Shown here in pieces: positions 38,370 through 45,512 of a stretch of DNA of 64,000 nt (its first letter is position 1; each line of letters starts with the position of its first letter). The position numbers and the translations under genes were made by a program. The stretch is taken from contig CAVZDY010000004.1 of assembly GCA_963774195.1 (NCBI GenBank), positions 930,001 through 994,000 of the forward strand, written 5' to 3'. This DNA is from Roseiarcus sp963774195. Its GTDB lineage: Bacteria; Pseudomonadota; Alphaproteobacteria; Rhizobiales; Beijerinckiaceae. The notes under the pieces were generated by a model. It made no database searches and was not told where the DNA came from. It worked only from the letters and a program-made list of their open reading frames with translations.

Positions 38370-39194
38370 ATGAAAGTCTCCCTCGTCCAGATGAACTCGA
38401 TCAACGACAAAGCGGCCAATATCGCCGCGGCGAAAGCGTTGATCGAGCGGGCGGTCAAGGAGGAGGCGCCCGACTGGGTGCTGCTGCCCGAGCAATTCGA
38501 CTGGGCGGGCGGCGTCAAGGGCGACAAGGCGAGGAACGCAGAAGTCCTGCCCGGCGGCCCGGCGTATCGAATGGCCCAGGAACTCGCCGCCAAGCATCGC
38601 ATCTTCATCCACGCCGGCTCGATCATGGAGCGGATCGAGGGTGACGAGCGCATCCACAACACGACCGTCGTCTTCAACCGCCAGGGCGAGGAGATCGCGC
38701 GCTACCGCAAGATCCATCTCTTCGACGTCACGACGCCGGACGGCGCCTCCTATAGAGAGAGCGCGACGGTGAAGGCGGGCGACGCCGTCGTCACCTACGA
38801 TTGCGAGGGCGTCACGATCGGCTGCTCGATCTGCTACGACCTGCGCTTTCCCGATCTCTTCCAGGCGCTCGCCGAGAAGGGCGCGCAGGTGATCGCTTTG
38901 CCGGCCGCCTTCACGCTGCAGACCGGCAAGGATCATTGGGAGACGTTGCTGCGGGCGCGCGCCATCGAGACGGAGACCTACGTCTGCGCCGCCGCGCAGA
39001 CCGGCAGCTTCACGGTTAACAACGAAACGCGCCAGACCTACGGCCACTCACTCGTCGCCGACCCCTGGGGGCACGTGGTCGCCATGGCTTCTGACGGGGT
39101 CGGGCTGACCTCGGCCCGGATCGATGCTGCGATGGTCGAGAAGGTGCGCCAGATGATTCCGGTTGCATCGCATAAGGTTAAGATCGCGCGCTGA
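38370..39194 (+). CDS. Carbon-nitrogen hydrolase (nitrilase superfamily)
   Basis: A 274-aa amidase of the nitrilase superfamily with the catalytic triad visible: Glu in LLPEQFDWAGG, Lys in ARYRKIHLFDV, Cys in GCSICYDLRFPDLF. The pattern is close to Nit1/Nit2-type enzymes, which hydrolyse deaminated glutathione and omega-amides of keto acids. It stands alone; its upstream neighbours are on the other strand. A repair role toward deaminated glutathione is inferred from family. Confidence 0.93.
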   Translation: MKVSLVQMNSINDKAANIAAAKALIERAVKEEAPDWVLLPEQFDWAGGVKGDKARNAEVLPGGPAYRMAQELAAKHRIFIHAGSIMERIEGDERIHNTTVVFNRQGEEIARYRKIHLFDVTTPDGASYRESATVKAGDAVVTYDCEGVTIGCSICYDLRFPDLFQALAEKGAQVIALPAAFTLQTGKDHWETLLRARAIETETYVCAAAQTGSFTVNNETRQTYGHSLVADPWGHVVAMASDGVGLTSARIDAAMVEKVRQMIPVASHKVKIAR

Positions 39195-39197
39195 AGA

Positions 39198-39459
39198 TCA
39201 ATCCTGGTCGTCGCGTCGCCCATCGGCCGGCGTCGTCCGCCAGGCGATCGCCGCCGCGCTGACCTGCGCCAGCCCGCCAAGCAGCATCGCCACGCGCAGC
39301 CCGCCGACTCCGCCGCTGATCAGCGCATAGACCGCGCCCAATATTGCGACGCCGATCGTCGCGCCGCTCATCCTGGCGACATTGATCAAAGCGGCCGCGG
39401 TCCCCGAGCGCGCTGCGGGAACCGCGCCGACCGCGACCGCCAGTGCGGCGCCGGCTGGT
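39198..39459 (-). pseudogene. C-terminal remnant of an MFS transporter
   Basis: The minus strand encodes the last two or three transmembrane segments of a drug-efflux-type MFS protein: AARSGTAAALINVARMSGAT, then GVAILGAVYALISGG and VAMLLGGLAQVSAAAIAW, ending at a proper stop. Going upstream, similarity ends near 39455 where an unrelated plus-strand fragment begins. The other 350 or so residues are missing, so this is a relic. It is convergent with the nitrilase gene. Confidence 0.7.
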
Positions 39460-39584
39460 TGCGCCGCTCTCCCACTTCCCGCGCCGTGCGCCTGACGCCG
39501 AAAGGCCGCGTGGCGCTGAAAGAGCGGCTCGGCGTCGAGGCCGAACCGGCGGAGCTGTCAGGACTTATCTCACATGTATCATGA
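39453..39584 (+). pseudogene. C-terminal remnant of an ArsR-type regulator
   Basis: In one plus frame the residues GWLRRSPTSRAVRLTPKGR and VALKERLGVE resemble the C-terminal wing and last helix of ArsR-family regulators (R-A-x-x-L-T-x-x-G). No start or helix-turn-helix precedes it. It meets the MFS relic tail to tail at about 39455, so an ArsR/MFS pair was probably collapsed by deletion. The bases 39585-39610 up to the DUF4331 stop hold nothing. Confidence 0.45.
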
Positions 39585-39610
39585 TCTCGGGGGGGCTGGC
39601 GCGCGCGTGA

Positions 39611-40750
39611 TCACGCCGGCATGACATAGGGAAACTTGTCGTTTCGCTGGCCCTTCGCCACTGACGGCTTCAGCCCTGAGGGGATTGCCGCGCCGGCGAC
39701 GAGAGAGAGCATGACCTCGGGCGCATTGTCCGCCAGCGTCCGGCCATTGCGGGTCGCAAAGCCGTAGGTCGCGGGCGTCCCGACCACGTAGTGCAGGACG
39801 TCGGGGAAAAGTTCTCGGGCGACCGTCTCGCCATAACCCTGCGGGTCGCCGGAGGCGCCGCCGGCCGCGACGACTTCGGCGATATGCTGCGCGATGTGGG
39901 CGCCCTCCGCAGCGAAGTCTTCGGACGGATGCCTGGTGTTGGCGGGATTGGTGAAGCGAATATCGTCCGGCCAGAAGATCGGCCACATCATGGGATGACC
40001 GCCACGATTGATCTGCCGCCACCCGCCAGCGTCGGTGGCGAGCTTGGTCGCGCACCAGACGCCGATGCGGGCGCCGGGCTTGAGTTGGGGATGCTGGTGG
40101 GAGACCTCGAGCACGATCGACTCGACCGTCGTCCCGGTAAAGCTGTTCTTCGCATTCTCCGGCCGCCAGGCCGACAGGTCGATTGCGCTCCCATCCTTCA
40201 CCGCCGCGTTGACCTTAGAGAGCAGCGAGAGATCGATGTAGAACGAGTTGGCGATACGCCCTGCCCAGAGGCGGACGCCCCCGGCGCTGGCCGGCTCGCT
40301 GGTCCGGCCTGCCAGCACGAGTTCGCCGCTCGCGGACTCCTCGCGCGCGTCCTTCCCAGTGAGGGCGTACACTTTCGTGGCCTGCCGTCCGTCCGCGGCC
40401 GCTTCGTCGAAGGCCACCCGGTAAGTCAGGGTTTCGAAATCCGCTCCGTCGAAATGAACCTTGAGCTCATACCGCGCTTCGTGATGGAAGCCCGGTTTGA
40501 CATGGACGCCGGTAATATTCGAGTTGACGTCCATGATGAAGACAGTGCTGTCGACCCCAGAGAACACATACAAGTCGTCGATATAGAGCTGGCCGTTCTG
40601 AGCTGCGAGAGGAGTGTCGAGATGATGAGACATAAGAGCGCTCCTTTCCTTCCCGTGACGTTGCAGTTGGCCGGCTACAGACGTCGGTAGACTTAGCGCC
40701 GACAGGGCGCCAAGCCAGGTTTTCACGATGTTGCGGCGTGTGATCTTCAT
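39611..40750 (-). CDS. DUF4331-family protein, exported
   Basis: A 379-aa protein of the DUF4331 family, judged by the SHHLDTPLA opening of the mature part, DDLYVFSG, GFHHEARYEL, SNSFYIDL-like and HPSEDFAAEGAHIAQHIAEV segments. Function is unknown. The N-terminus at the ATG 40750 (KITRRNIVKTWLGALSALSL) has two arginines followed by a hydrophobic stretch, so a signal peptide, possibly Tat-type, is likely; the second R sits where Tat has R-R. A longer frame to 40876 adds unrelated residues. It is divergent from the corrinoid operon. Confidence 0.85.
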   Translation of the reverse strand: MKITRRNIVKTWLGALSALSLPTSVAGQLQRHGKERSALMSHHLDTPLAAQNGQLYIDDLYVFSGVDSTVFIMDVNSNITGVHVKPGFHHEARYELKVHFDGADFETLTYRVAFDEAAADGRQATKVYALTGKDAREESASGELVLAGRTSEPASAGGVRLWAGRIANSFYIDLSLLSKVNAAVKDGSAIDLSAWRPENAKNSFTGTTVESIVLEVSHQHPQLKPGARIGVWCATKLATDAGGWRQINRGGHPMMWPIFWPDDIRFTNPANTRHPSEDFAAEGAHIAQHIAEVVAAGGASGDPQGYGETVARELFPDVLHYVVGTPATYGFATRNGRTLADNAPEVMLSLVAGAAIPSGLKPSVAKGQRNDKFPYVMPA

Positions 40751-41149
40751 CGGGACTTGCTCCCAGCGCCGTACTGTTTCGATTCGCCCCCTCGGACGAT
40801 TGTGCGGATGTGCTATGTGCGAGAATTCCAAGACGCCTACGGCATCAACGCAAGCGGCTGGACGACCGTGGCGCAAAGCGCCAATTTCGCGTCTCCCTAT
40901 TCGGCTCGGGGCAGATCGCGTTCCTACGGTCGGATCGACGCAATGTCGGATGGCAGGATTGCATCATAGAGCGCATCCTGAATATGCGCATCCCGCGTTT
41001 TTTGGAAGGCGCAGTCGAAACCCGCGGCCGGGCTGCAAAAATTTGGCGGCTAGGCCCGATAATTATGTTTTGCCGTTGAAGCGGTTGCGCCAATATGGCG
41101 AAAACGGGCTCGGCCCAACCGCGGGCCCGCAACCGGCGGAAGCGTGCCC
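40751..41149. other. 399-bp intergenic region between DUF4331 and the corrinoid operon
   Basis: No convincing gene, RNA or riboswitch is visible on either strand. The short open frames here lack family sequence and codon bias. The stretch TAATTATGTTTTGCCG near 41058-41073 is unusually AT-rich and could hold the promoter of the plus-strand operon. I looked for the conserved core of a cobalamin riboswitch and did not find it. Confidence 0.6.
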
Positions 41150-41857
41150 ATGGCGGACGACGAACTCGATCTTTCCACCCTCTCCGACGACGACCTCGTC
41201 GCGCAGATGCACGACGACCTCTACGATGGCCTCAAGGAAGAGGTCGAGGACGGCGTGCGCATCCTGCTGGACCGCGGCTGGGTGCCCTATGACGTGCTGA
41301 CCAAGGCGCTGGTCGAGGGCATGCGCATCGTCGGCATCGATTTTCGCGACGGCATCCTCTTCGTGCCAGAAGTGCTGATGTCCGCCAATGCGATGAAAGC
41401 GGGCATGTCGATCCTGCGCCCGCTGCTCGCCGCGACCGGCGCCCCCAAGATGGGCAAGATGGTGATCGGCACGGTGAAGGGCGACATCCACGACATCGGC
41501 AAGAACCTCGTCTGTATGATGATGGAAGGCGCCGGCTTCGAAGTGTTCGACATCGGCATCAACAACGGCGTGGAGAAATATCTCGAGGCGATCGAGAAGC
41601 ACCAGCCGGAAATTTTGGGCATGTCGGCGCTGCTGACGACCACCATGCCCTATATGAAAGTTGTGATCGACACGCTGAAGGAAAAAGGCATGCGCGACGA
41701 CTATATCGTGCTCGTCGGCGGCGCGCCGCTCAACGAATCCTTCGCCGAGGCGGTCGGCGCCGACGCTTATTGCCGCGACGCGGCGGTTGCGGTCGAGACC
41801 GCCAAGGCGCTGCTCGCCCGCCGGCAGGGCCCGCAGCAATCGCTCGAACGCGCCTGA
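41150..41857 (+). CDS. Corrinoid protein (methyl-carrier, MtaC/MttC type)
   Basis: A 235-aa cobalamin-binding protein that would carry a methyl group between methyltransferases. The N-terminal four-helix cap (about residues 20-100) is followed by a Rossmann-like B12-binding domain with the ligand motif GDIHDIGKN near residue 113, IGMSALLTTTMPYMK and LVGGAPLNESFAE. It has the two-domain size typical of MttC/MtbC. ATG 41150 is favoured over the GTG at 41144 because of spacing from GGCGGA. It is the first gene of the C1 operon. Its usual partner, an MttB-family methyltransferase, is absent from the window. Confidence 0.95.
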   Translation: MADDELDLSTLSDDDLVAQMHDDLYDGLKEEVEDGVRILLDRGWVPYDVLTKALVEGMRIVGIDFRDGILFVPEVLMSANAMKAGMSILRPLLAATGAPKMGKMVIGTVKGDIHDIGKNLVCMMMEGAGFEVFDIGINNGVEKYLEAIEKHQPEILGMSALLTTTMPYMKVVIDTLKEKGMRDDYIVLVGGAPLNESFAEAVGADAYCRDAAVAVETAKALLARRQGPQQSLERA

Positions 41858-41894
41858 CGCCTTCCGCGCGGCGGCCTGACCCTGAGGCGTCCCG

Positions 41895-42572
41895 ATGGAA
41901 GCCGAGGCAAGACAGCAAGACGAGACGGAGGCCGAACCGGCATGGCGCGGCCGGCGCAATAGCGCGCGCCGCGTTCTCGTCATTGCCTGCGGCGCGCTGG
42001 CGCGCGAAATTCTCGCCCTCCGCGAGGGGCCGCTCGGCGCCTTCGACGTGACTTGCCTGCCGGCGAAGCTGCACAACCGGCCGGCGCTCATCCCCGAGGC
42101 GGTGCGCGCCAAGATCCGCGCCCATCGTGCCGCCTACGACGACATCCTCTGCCTCTACGGCGACTGCGGGACCGGCGGCGCGCTGGACCGTGTATTGACG
42201 GAAGAAGGCGTCGCGCGCATCGCCGGGCCGCACTGCTACGCCTTCTTCGCCGGCGAAGCCGCCTTCGCCGAGATGATGGAGCAGGAGCCCGGGACCTTCT
42301 TCCTCACCGATTTCCTTGCCCGCCATTTCGACCGGCTGGTGATCGAAGGCCTCGGCCTCGACCGCTTCCCTGAACTGCGCGACGATTATTTCGGCCATTA
42401 CCGGCGGCTGGTTCACCTCGCGCAGAGCGATGATCCTGACCTCACCGCAAAGGCCGAGGCGGCGGCGCGGCGGCTCGGCCTCGCCTTCGAGCGCCGCTTC
42501 ACCGGCCTCGGCGGCCTTGCCGCGTTCTTTCAAGCCGAACGGCAAACGGAGTCCGCGCCATGGCCAGCCTGA
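41895..42572 (+). CDS. DUF1638-family protein
   Basis: A 225-aa protein of DUF1638. Family-typical conserved Cys/His motifs are seen: VIACGALAREI, LYGDCGTGGALDR, GPHCYAFFAG. Such placed Cys suggest metal or corrinoid binding. The family recurs next to corrinoid methyltransferase genes in methanogens and bacteria, but its role is not established. It is 37 bp after the corrinoid protein and overlaps the next gene by 13 nt. Confidence 0.88.
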   Translation: MEAEARQQDETEAEPAWRGRRNSARRVLVIACGALAREILALREGPLGAFDVTCLPAKLHNRPALIPEAVRAKIRAHRAAYDDILCLYGDCGTGGALDRVLTEEGVARIAGPHCYAFFAGEAAFAEMMEQEPGTFFLTDFLARHFDRLVIEGLGLDRFPELRDDYFGHYRRLVHLAQSDDPDLTAKAEAAARRLGLAFERRFTGLGGLAAFFQAERQTESAPWPA

Positions 42573-42859
42573 TCATCCTCTATTGGCGCGATATCCCGAG
42601 CCAGGTCATCGTCAAGGCCGGACGCCTGAGCGCCAAGCGCGAATTGTCCGAGCGCTTCGTGCGTGCGATCGACGCCGCCGCCATGCACGCCAGGGCGGTC
42701 AGCGCCGACGCCTATCTCGCGGATTGGCGGCGCGGCGCGCCGATCCCCTGCGGCGACGATCTCGAGGCCGAGGCGGACGCGGCGGCGCACCGGCTCGAGA
42801 CGGAATACGATACGCATCGCCTCGCCGAGCTCGCCAAGCACGACGGGCGGGGAGCGTAA
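42560..42859 (+). CDS. Small 'virulence factor' family protein (C1-cluster type)
   Basis: A 99-aa acidic protein (SLIILYWRDIPSQVIVKAG, then SERFVRAIDAAAMHARAVS). It belongs to a short family labelled virulence factor in databases, which is regularly found between DUF1638 and MTHFR genes in alphaproteobacteria. The label has no bearing here; a structural or assembly role in the C1 complex is a guess. It overlaps DUF1638 by 13 nt and is followed by the MetV-like gene after 2 bp. Confidence 0.83.
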   Translation: MASLIILYWRDIPSQVIVKAGRLSAKRELSERFVRAIDAAAMHARAVSADAYLADWRRGAPIPCGDDLEAEADAAAHRLETEYDTHRLAELAKHDGRGA

Positions 42860-42861
42860 CG

Positions 42862-43380
42862 ATGGGCCTGGCGCTCACCCCCGCAGCCTTCGAGCCGCGC
42901 GGCCGGCGCCCGCCGCCCGCTCGCTCGATCCGCCGGCGGTTGTGGAGCGTGCGTCATGCGGCGCTGCTGGAGCGCGTTTACGAGGCCCTCGAAGCGACGC
43001 TGGTCGCGCTGGCGCCGTTTCTTGCACGCATTGGCTATCACCGGCTCGAGCGGCCCTTCGCCTTCGTCGAGCGTCACGTCAAGGGCGCACTGTTCGACTG
43101 CCGCATGTGCGGCGATTGCGTGCTCTCCTCGACCGGCATGTCCTGCCCGATGAATTGCCCCAAGGCGCTGCGCAACGGCCCGTGCGGCGGCGTGCGGGCG
43201 GACGGCGCCTGCGAGGTCTATCCAGAAATGCCGTGCGTCTGGGTCAAAGCCTTCGAGGGCAGCCTTCGCATGCGCGGCGGCGCCAGGATCGCGACGCCTC
43301 TGCCCCCGGTCGATCAGCGCCTCAAGGGCTCCTCAGCCTGGCTTCGGGCGGCGCGGCGCCGCCTCGGCGAGGCGGCATGA
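42862..43380 (+). CDS. MetV-like protein (MTHFR C-terminal domain, Cys-rich)
   Basis: A 172-aa protein with the MTHFR C-terminal (DUF5981/MetV) domain. Its centre is dense in cysteine: FDCRMCGDCVLSSTG, CPMNCPKALRNGPCGG and CEVYPEMPCVW, suited to iron-sulfur or zinc binding. In acetogens MetV is the small partner of MetF in methylene-H4folate reductase. The next gene encodes MetF and starts inside its stop (ATGA), so a MetVF complex is likely. A basic N-terminus (RSIRRRLW) and a short helix precede the Cys region. Confidence 0.88.
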   Translation: MGLALTPAAFEPRGRRPPPARSIRRRLWSVRHAALLERVYEALEATLVALAPFLARIGYHRLERPFAFVERHVKGALFDCRMCGDCVLSSTGMSCPMNCPKALRNGPCGGVRADGACEVYPEMPCVWVKAFEGSLRMRGGARIATPLPPVDQRLKGSSAWLRAARRRLGEAA

Positions 43381-44420
43381 CAGCGCCTGCCCCGCACCCG
43401 CACGACATCGGCGTCGACCCCGGCGCGCCGCTGGTCGATCTGCCCGGCCATAGTTCGCGCGGCCGGCTGGAGCGGGTTCTGCGGCGCGGCGAATTCGCCG
43501 TGACCACCGAACTCGACCCGCCCGATTCCGCCAATCCGCAGGACGTCTACGAGCGCGCCCAGATTTTCGAGGGCTGGGTCGACGGCATCAACGCGACCGA
43601 CGGCTCCGGCGCGCATTGCCATATGTCGAGCGTCGCGATTTGCGCGCTGCTGACGCGGGTCGGCTATTCCCCGGTGCTGCAAATCTCCTGCCGCGATTAC
43701 AATCGCATCGCCATTCAGGGCAACGTGCTCGGCGCCGCCGCGCTCGAGGTCGGCAACATCCTGTGCCTGACCGGCGACGGCGTGCAATGCGGCGATCATC
43801 CCGAGGCCAAGCCCGTCTTCGATCTCAACTCGATCTCGCTGCTGCAGGTCATCAAACGCATGCGCGACGAGGGGACCTTTCTCTCCGGGCGCAAGATCAC
43901 GACGCCGCCACGCGTCTTCATCGGCGCCGCGGAGAACCCCTTCGCGCCGCCCTACGATTTCCGCGTGCTGCGCCTCGCCAAGAAGATCGCCGCCGGCGCG
44001 CAGTTCGTGCAGACGCAATATTGCTTCGACTATCCCTTGCTGGCGCGTTTCATGGAGAAGGCGCGCGACATGGGGCTCGACCAACGCTGCTTCATCCTCG
44101 TCGGCGTCGGCCCGCTCGCCTCGGCCAAAGCGGCGCGCTGGATGCGCGCGCATGTGCCGGGCGTGCATGTCCCCGACGCCGTCGTCGCCCGCCTCGAAGG
44201 CGCGAAGGACCAGCGCGCCGAGGGCAAGCGCATCTGCATCGAGATGATCCAGCAATTGCGGGAAACGAAGGGCGTCGCTGGCGTTCACGTGATGGCCTAT
44301 CGCCAGGAGCGCCACGTCTCGGACATCGTGCATGAGTCCGGCGTGCTCAAGGGCCGCGCGCCCTGGCGGCGCGACTTCATCCCCAAGATGCAGGCCGTCG
44401 AATCGCTGGGGGCGGGATGA
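43377..44420 (+). CDS. metF: Methylenetetrahydrofolate reductase (MetF family)
   Basis: A 347-aa TIM-barrel flavoprotein of the MTHFR family that interconverts methylene- and methyl-H4folate. It shows EFAVTTELDPPDSAN, DGINATDGSGAHCHMSS, ILCLTGDGVQCGDHPEA near residue 123, and GAQFVQTQYCFDYPLL, all family sites, including the folate/FAD region. It lacks the NADH-domain extensions of some MTHFRs and pairs with the Cys-rich MetV-like gene. In this operon it would most simply oxidise methyl-H4folate derived from methyl-corrinoid. It starts with ATG overlapping the previous stop. Confidence 0.92.
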   Translation: MTAPAPHPHDIGVDPGAPLVDLPGHSSRGRLERVLRRGEFAVTTELDPPDSANPQDVYERAQIFEGWVDGINATDGSGAHCHMSSVAICALLTRVGYSPVLQISCRDYNRIAIQGNVLGAAALEVGNILCLTGDGVQCGDHPEAKPVFDLNSISLLQVIKRMRDEGTFLSGRKITTPPRVFIGAAENPFAPPYDFRVLRLAKKIAAGAQFVQTQYCFDYPLLARFMEKARDMGLDQRCFILVGVGPLASAKAARWMRAHVPGVHVPDAVVARLEGAKDQRAEGKRICIEMIQQLRETKGVAGVHVMAYRQERHVSDIVHESGVLKGRAPWRRDFIPKMQAVESLGAG

Positions 44421-44437
44421 GCGCTGCAATGCAACCC

Positions 44438-44566
44438 CGTCATTGCGAGCGGAGCGAAGCAATCCAACGATCGCGACGCCGCCAATATCGAGCTTCTCAC
44501 GAGCGTCGGCGCTCTTGCCGGCCGCCGCCACGACATCTGGATTGCTTCGCTCCGCTCGCAATGACG
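44438..44566. repeat. Palindromic repeat of the GTCATTGCGAG family, copy 2 (inside the C1 operon)
   Basis: Inverted ends CGTCATTGCGAGCGGAGCG and CGCTCCGCTCGCAATGACG enclose about 90 bp, with AGCAATCC/GGATTGCT inside. The unit fills the gap between MetF and the methyltransferase gene, the only large gap in the operon, and could fold into a long hairpin in the transcript. The ends are almost perfectly complementary, so it looks recently acquired. Confidence 0.88.
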
Positions 44567-44594
44567 TTCGGGGCCAACGTGGAAACATCGCGCC

Positions 44595-45512
44595 ATGACT
44601 GAAACCGTCATCTCCTCGGCCAAACAAGACGTCGTCATCGGCTTCGAGCGGCGCTTCGTGATGATCGGCGAGCGCATCAATCCGACGGGGCGCAAGCTGC
44701 TGGCGGCGGAAATGGCGCAAGGCGATTATTCGCGGGTCGTCGCCGACGCCATCGCGCAGGTCGAGGCAGGCGCGCAGATGCTCGACGTCAACGCCGGCAT
44801 CCCGCTCGCCGACGAGCCGCGCATCCTCGCCGAATGCATCAAGCTGGTGCAGGAGACGGTCGACGTGCCGCTCTCGATCGACTCCTCCATCGTCGAGGCG
44901 CTCGAAGCGGGCCTCGCGGTCTACAGGGGCAAGCCGCTCGTCAATTCGGTGACTGGCGAAGAAGAGCGGCTCGAACGGGTGCTGCCGCTGGTGAAGAAAT
45001 ACAATGCCGCGGTGATCGCCATTTCGAACGACGAGACCGGCATTTCCGAGGATCCGGACGTTCGCTTCGCGGTCGCCAAGAAGATCGTCGAGCGCGCCGC
45101 CGATTACGGCATCAAGCGTGAGGACGTCGTCGTCGACCCGCTGGTGATGCCAGTCGGCGCGATCAACGACGCCGGTGCGCGCCTCACGCAGCTCTTGCGG
45201 CGCTTGCGAGAGGAGCTGAAGGTCAACACGAGCTGCGGCGCCTCGAACTTCTCCTTCGGCCTGCCGAACCGGCGCGGCCTCGGCGCCGCTTTTCTGCCGA
45301 TGATGATCGGCGCCGGCCTCACCTCGGCGATCATGAACCCGCTGCACGCCGAGGACATGCAGGCCATTCTCGGCGCCGACGTCGTCATGGGCCATGACCC
45401 CAATTGCGGCGCCTGGATCCGCAAATATCGTGACCCGGCGCCCGAGGGCGAAGCGGGAGCTGGCGGACGGCGCGAAGGCCGTCGTCGCGCAAGGGCGGGC
45501 GCTGCGTCTTGA
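44595..45512 (+). CDS. Methyltetrahydrofolate:corrinoid methyltransferase
   Basis: A 305-aa pterin-binding TIM-barrel protein related to AcsE/MeTr and the MetH folate module. Family sites are VMIGERINPTGRKLL near residue 23, AQMLDVNAGIPLADEP, PLSIDSSIVEALEAGL, NSVTGEE, AVIAISNDETG and VDPLVMPVG. It would move methyl between the corrinoid protein and H4folate. The C-terminal tail after KYRDPAP is basic and low complexity, perhaps artefactual in part. The activator gene begins with TTG overlapping its stop. Confidence 0.93.
   Translation: MTETVISSAKQDVVIGFERRFVMIGERINPTGRKLLAAEMAQGDYSRVVADAIAQVEAGAQMLDVNAGIPLADEPRILAECIKLVQETVDVPLSIDSSIVEALEAGLAVYRGKPLVNSVTGEEERLERVLPLVKKYNAAVIAISNDETGISEDPDVRFAVAKKIVERAADYGIKREDVVVDPLVMPVGAINDAGARLTQLLRRLREELKVNTSCGASNFSFGLPNRRGLGAAFLPMMIGAGLTSAIMNPLHAEDMQAILGADVVMGHDPNCGAWIRKYRDPAPEGEAGAGGRREGRRRARAGAAS

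Noticed and set aside
40751..41149. Cobalamin riboswitch upstream of the corrinoid operon
   Set aside because: The conserved B12-box core could not be found on the plus strand in this gap.
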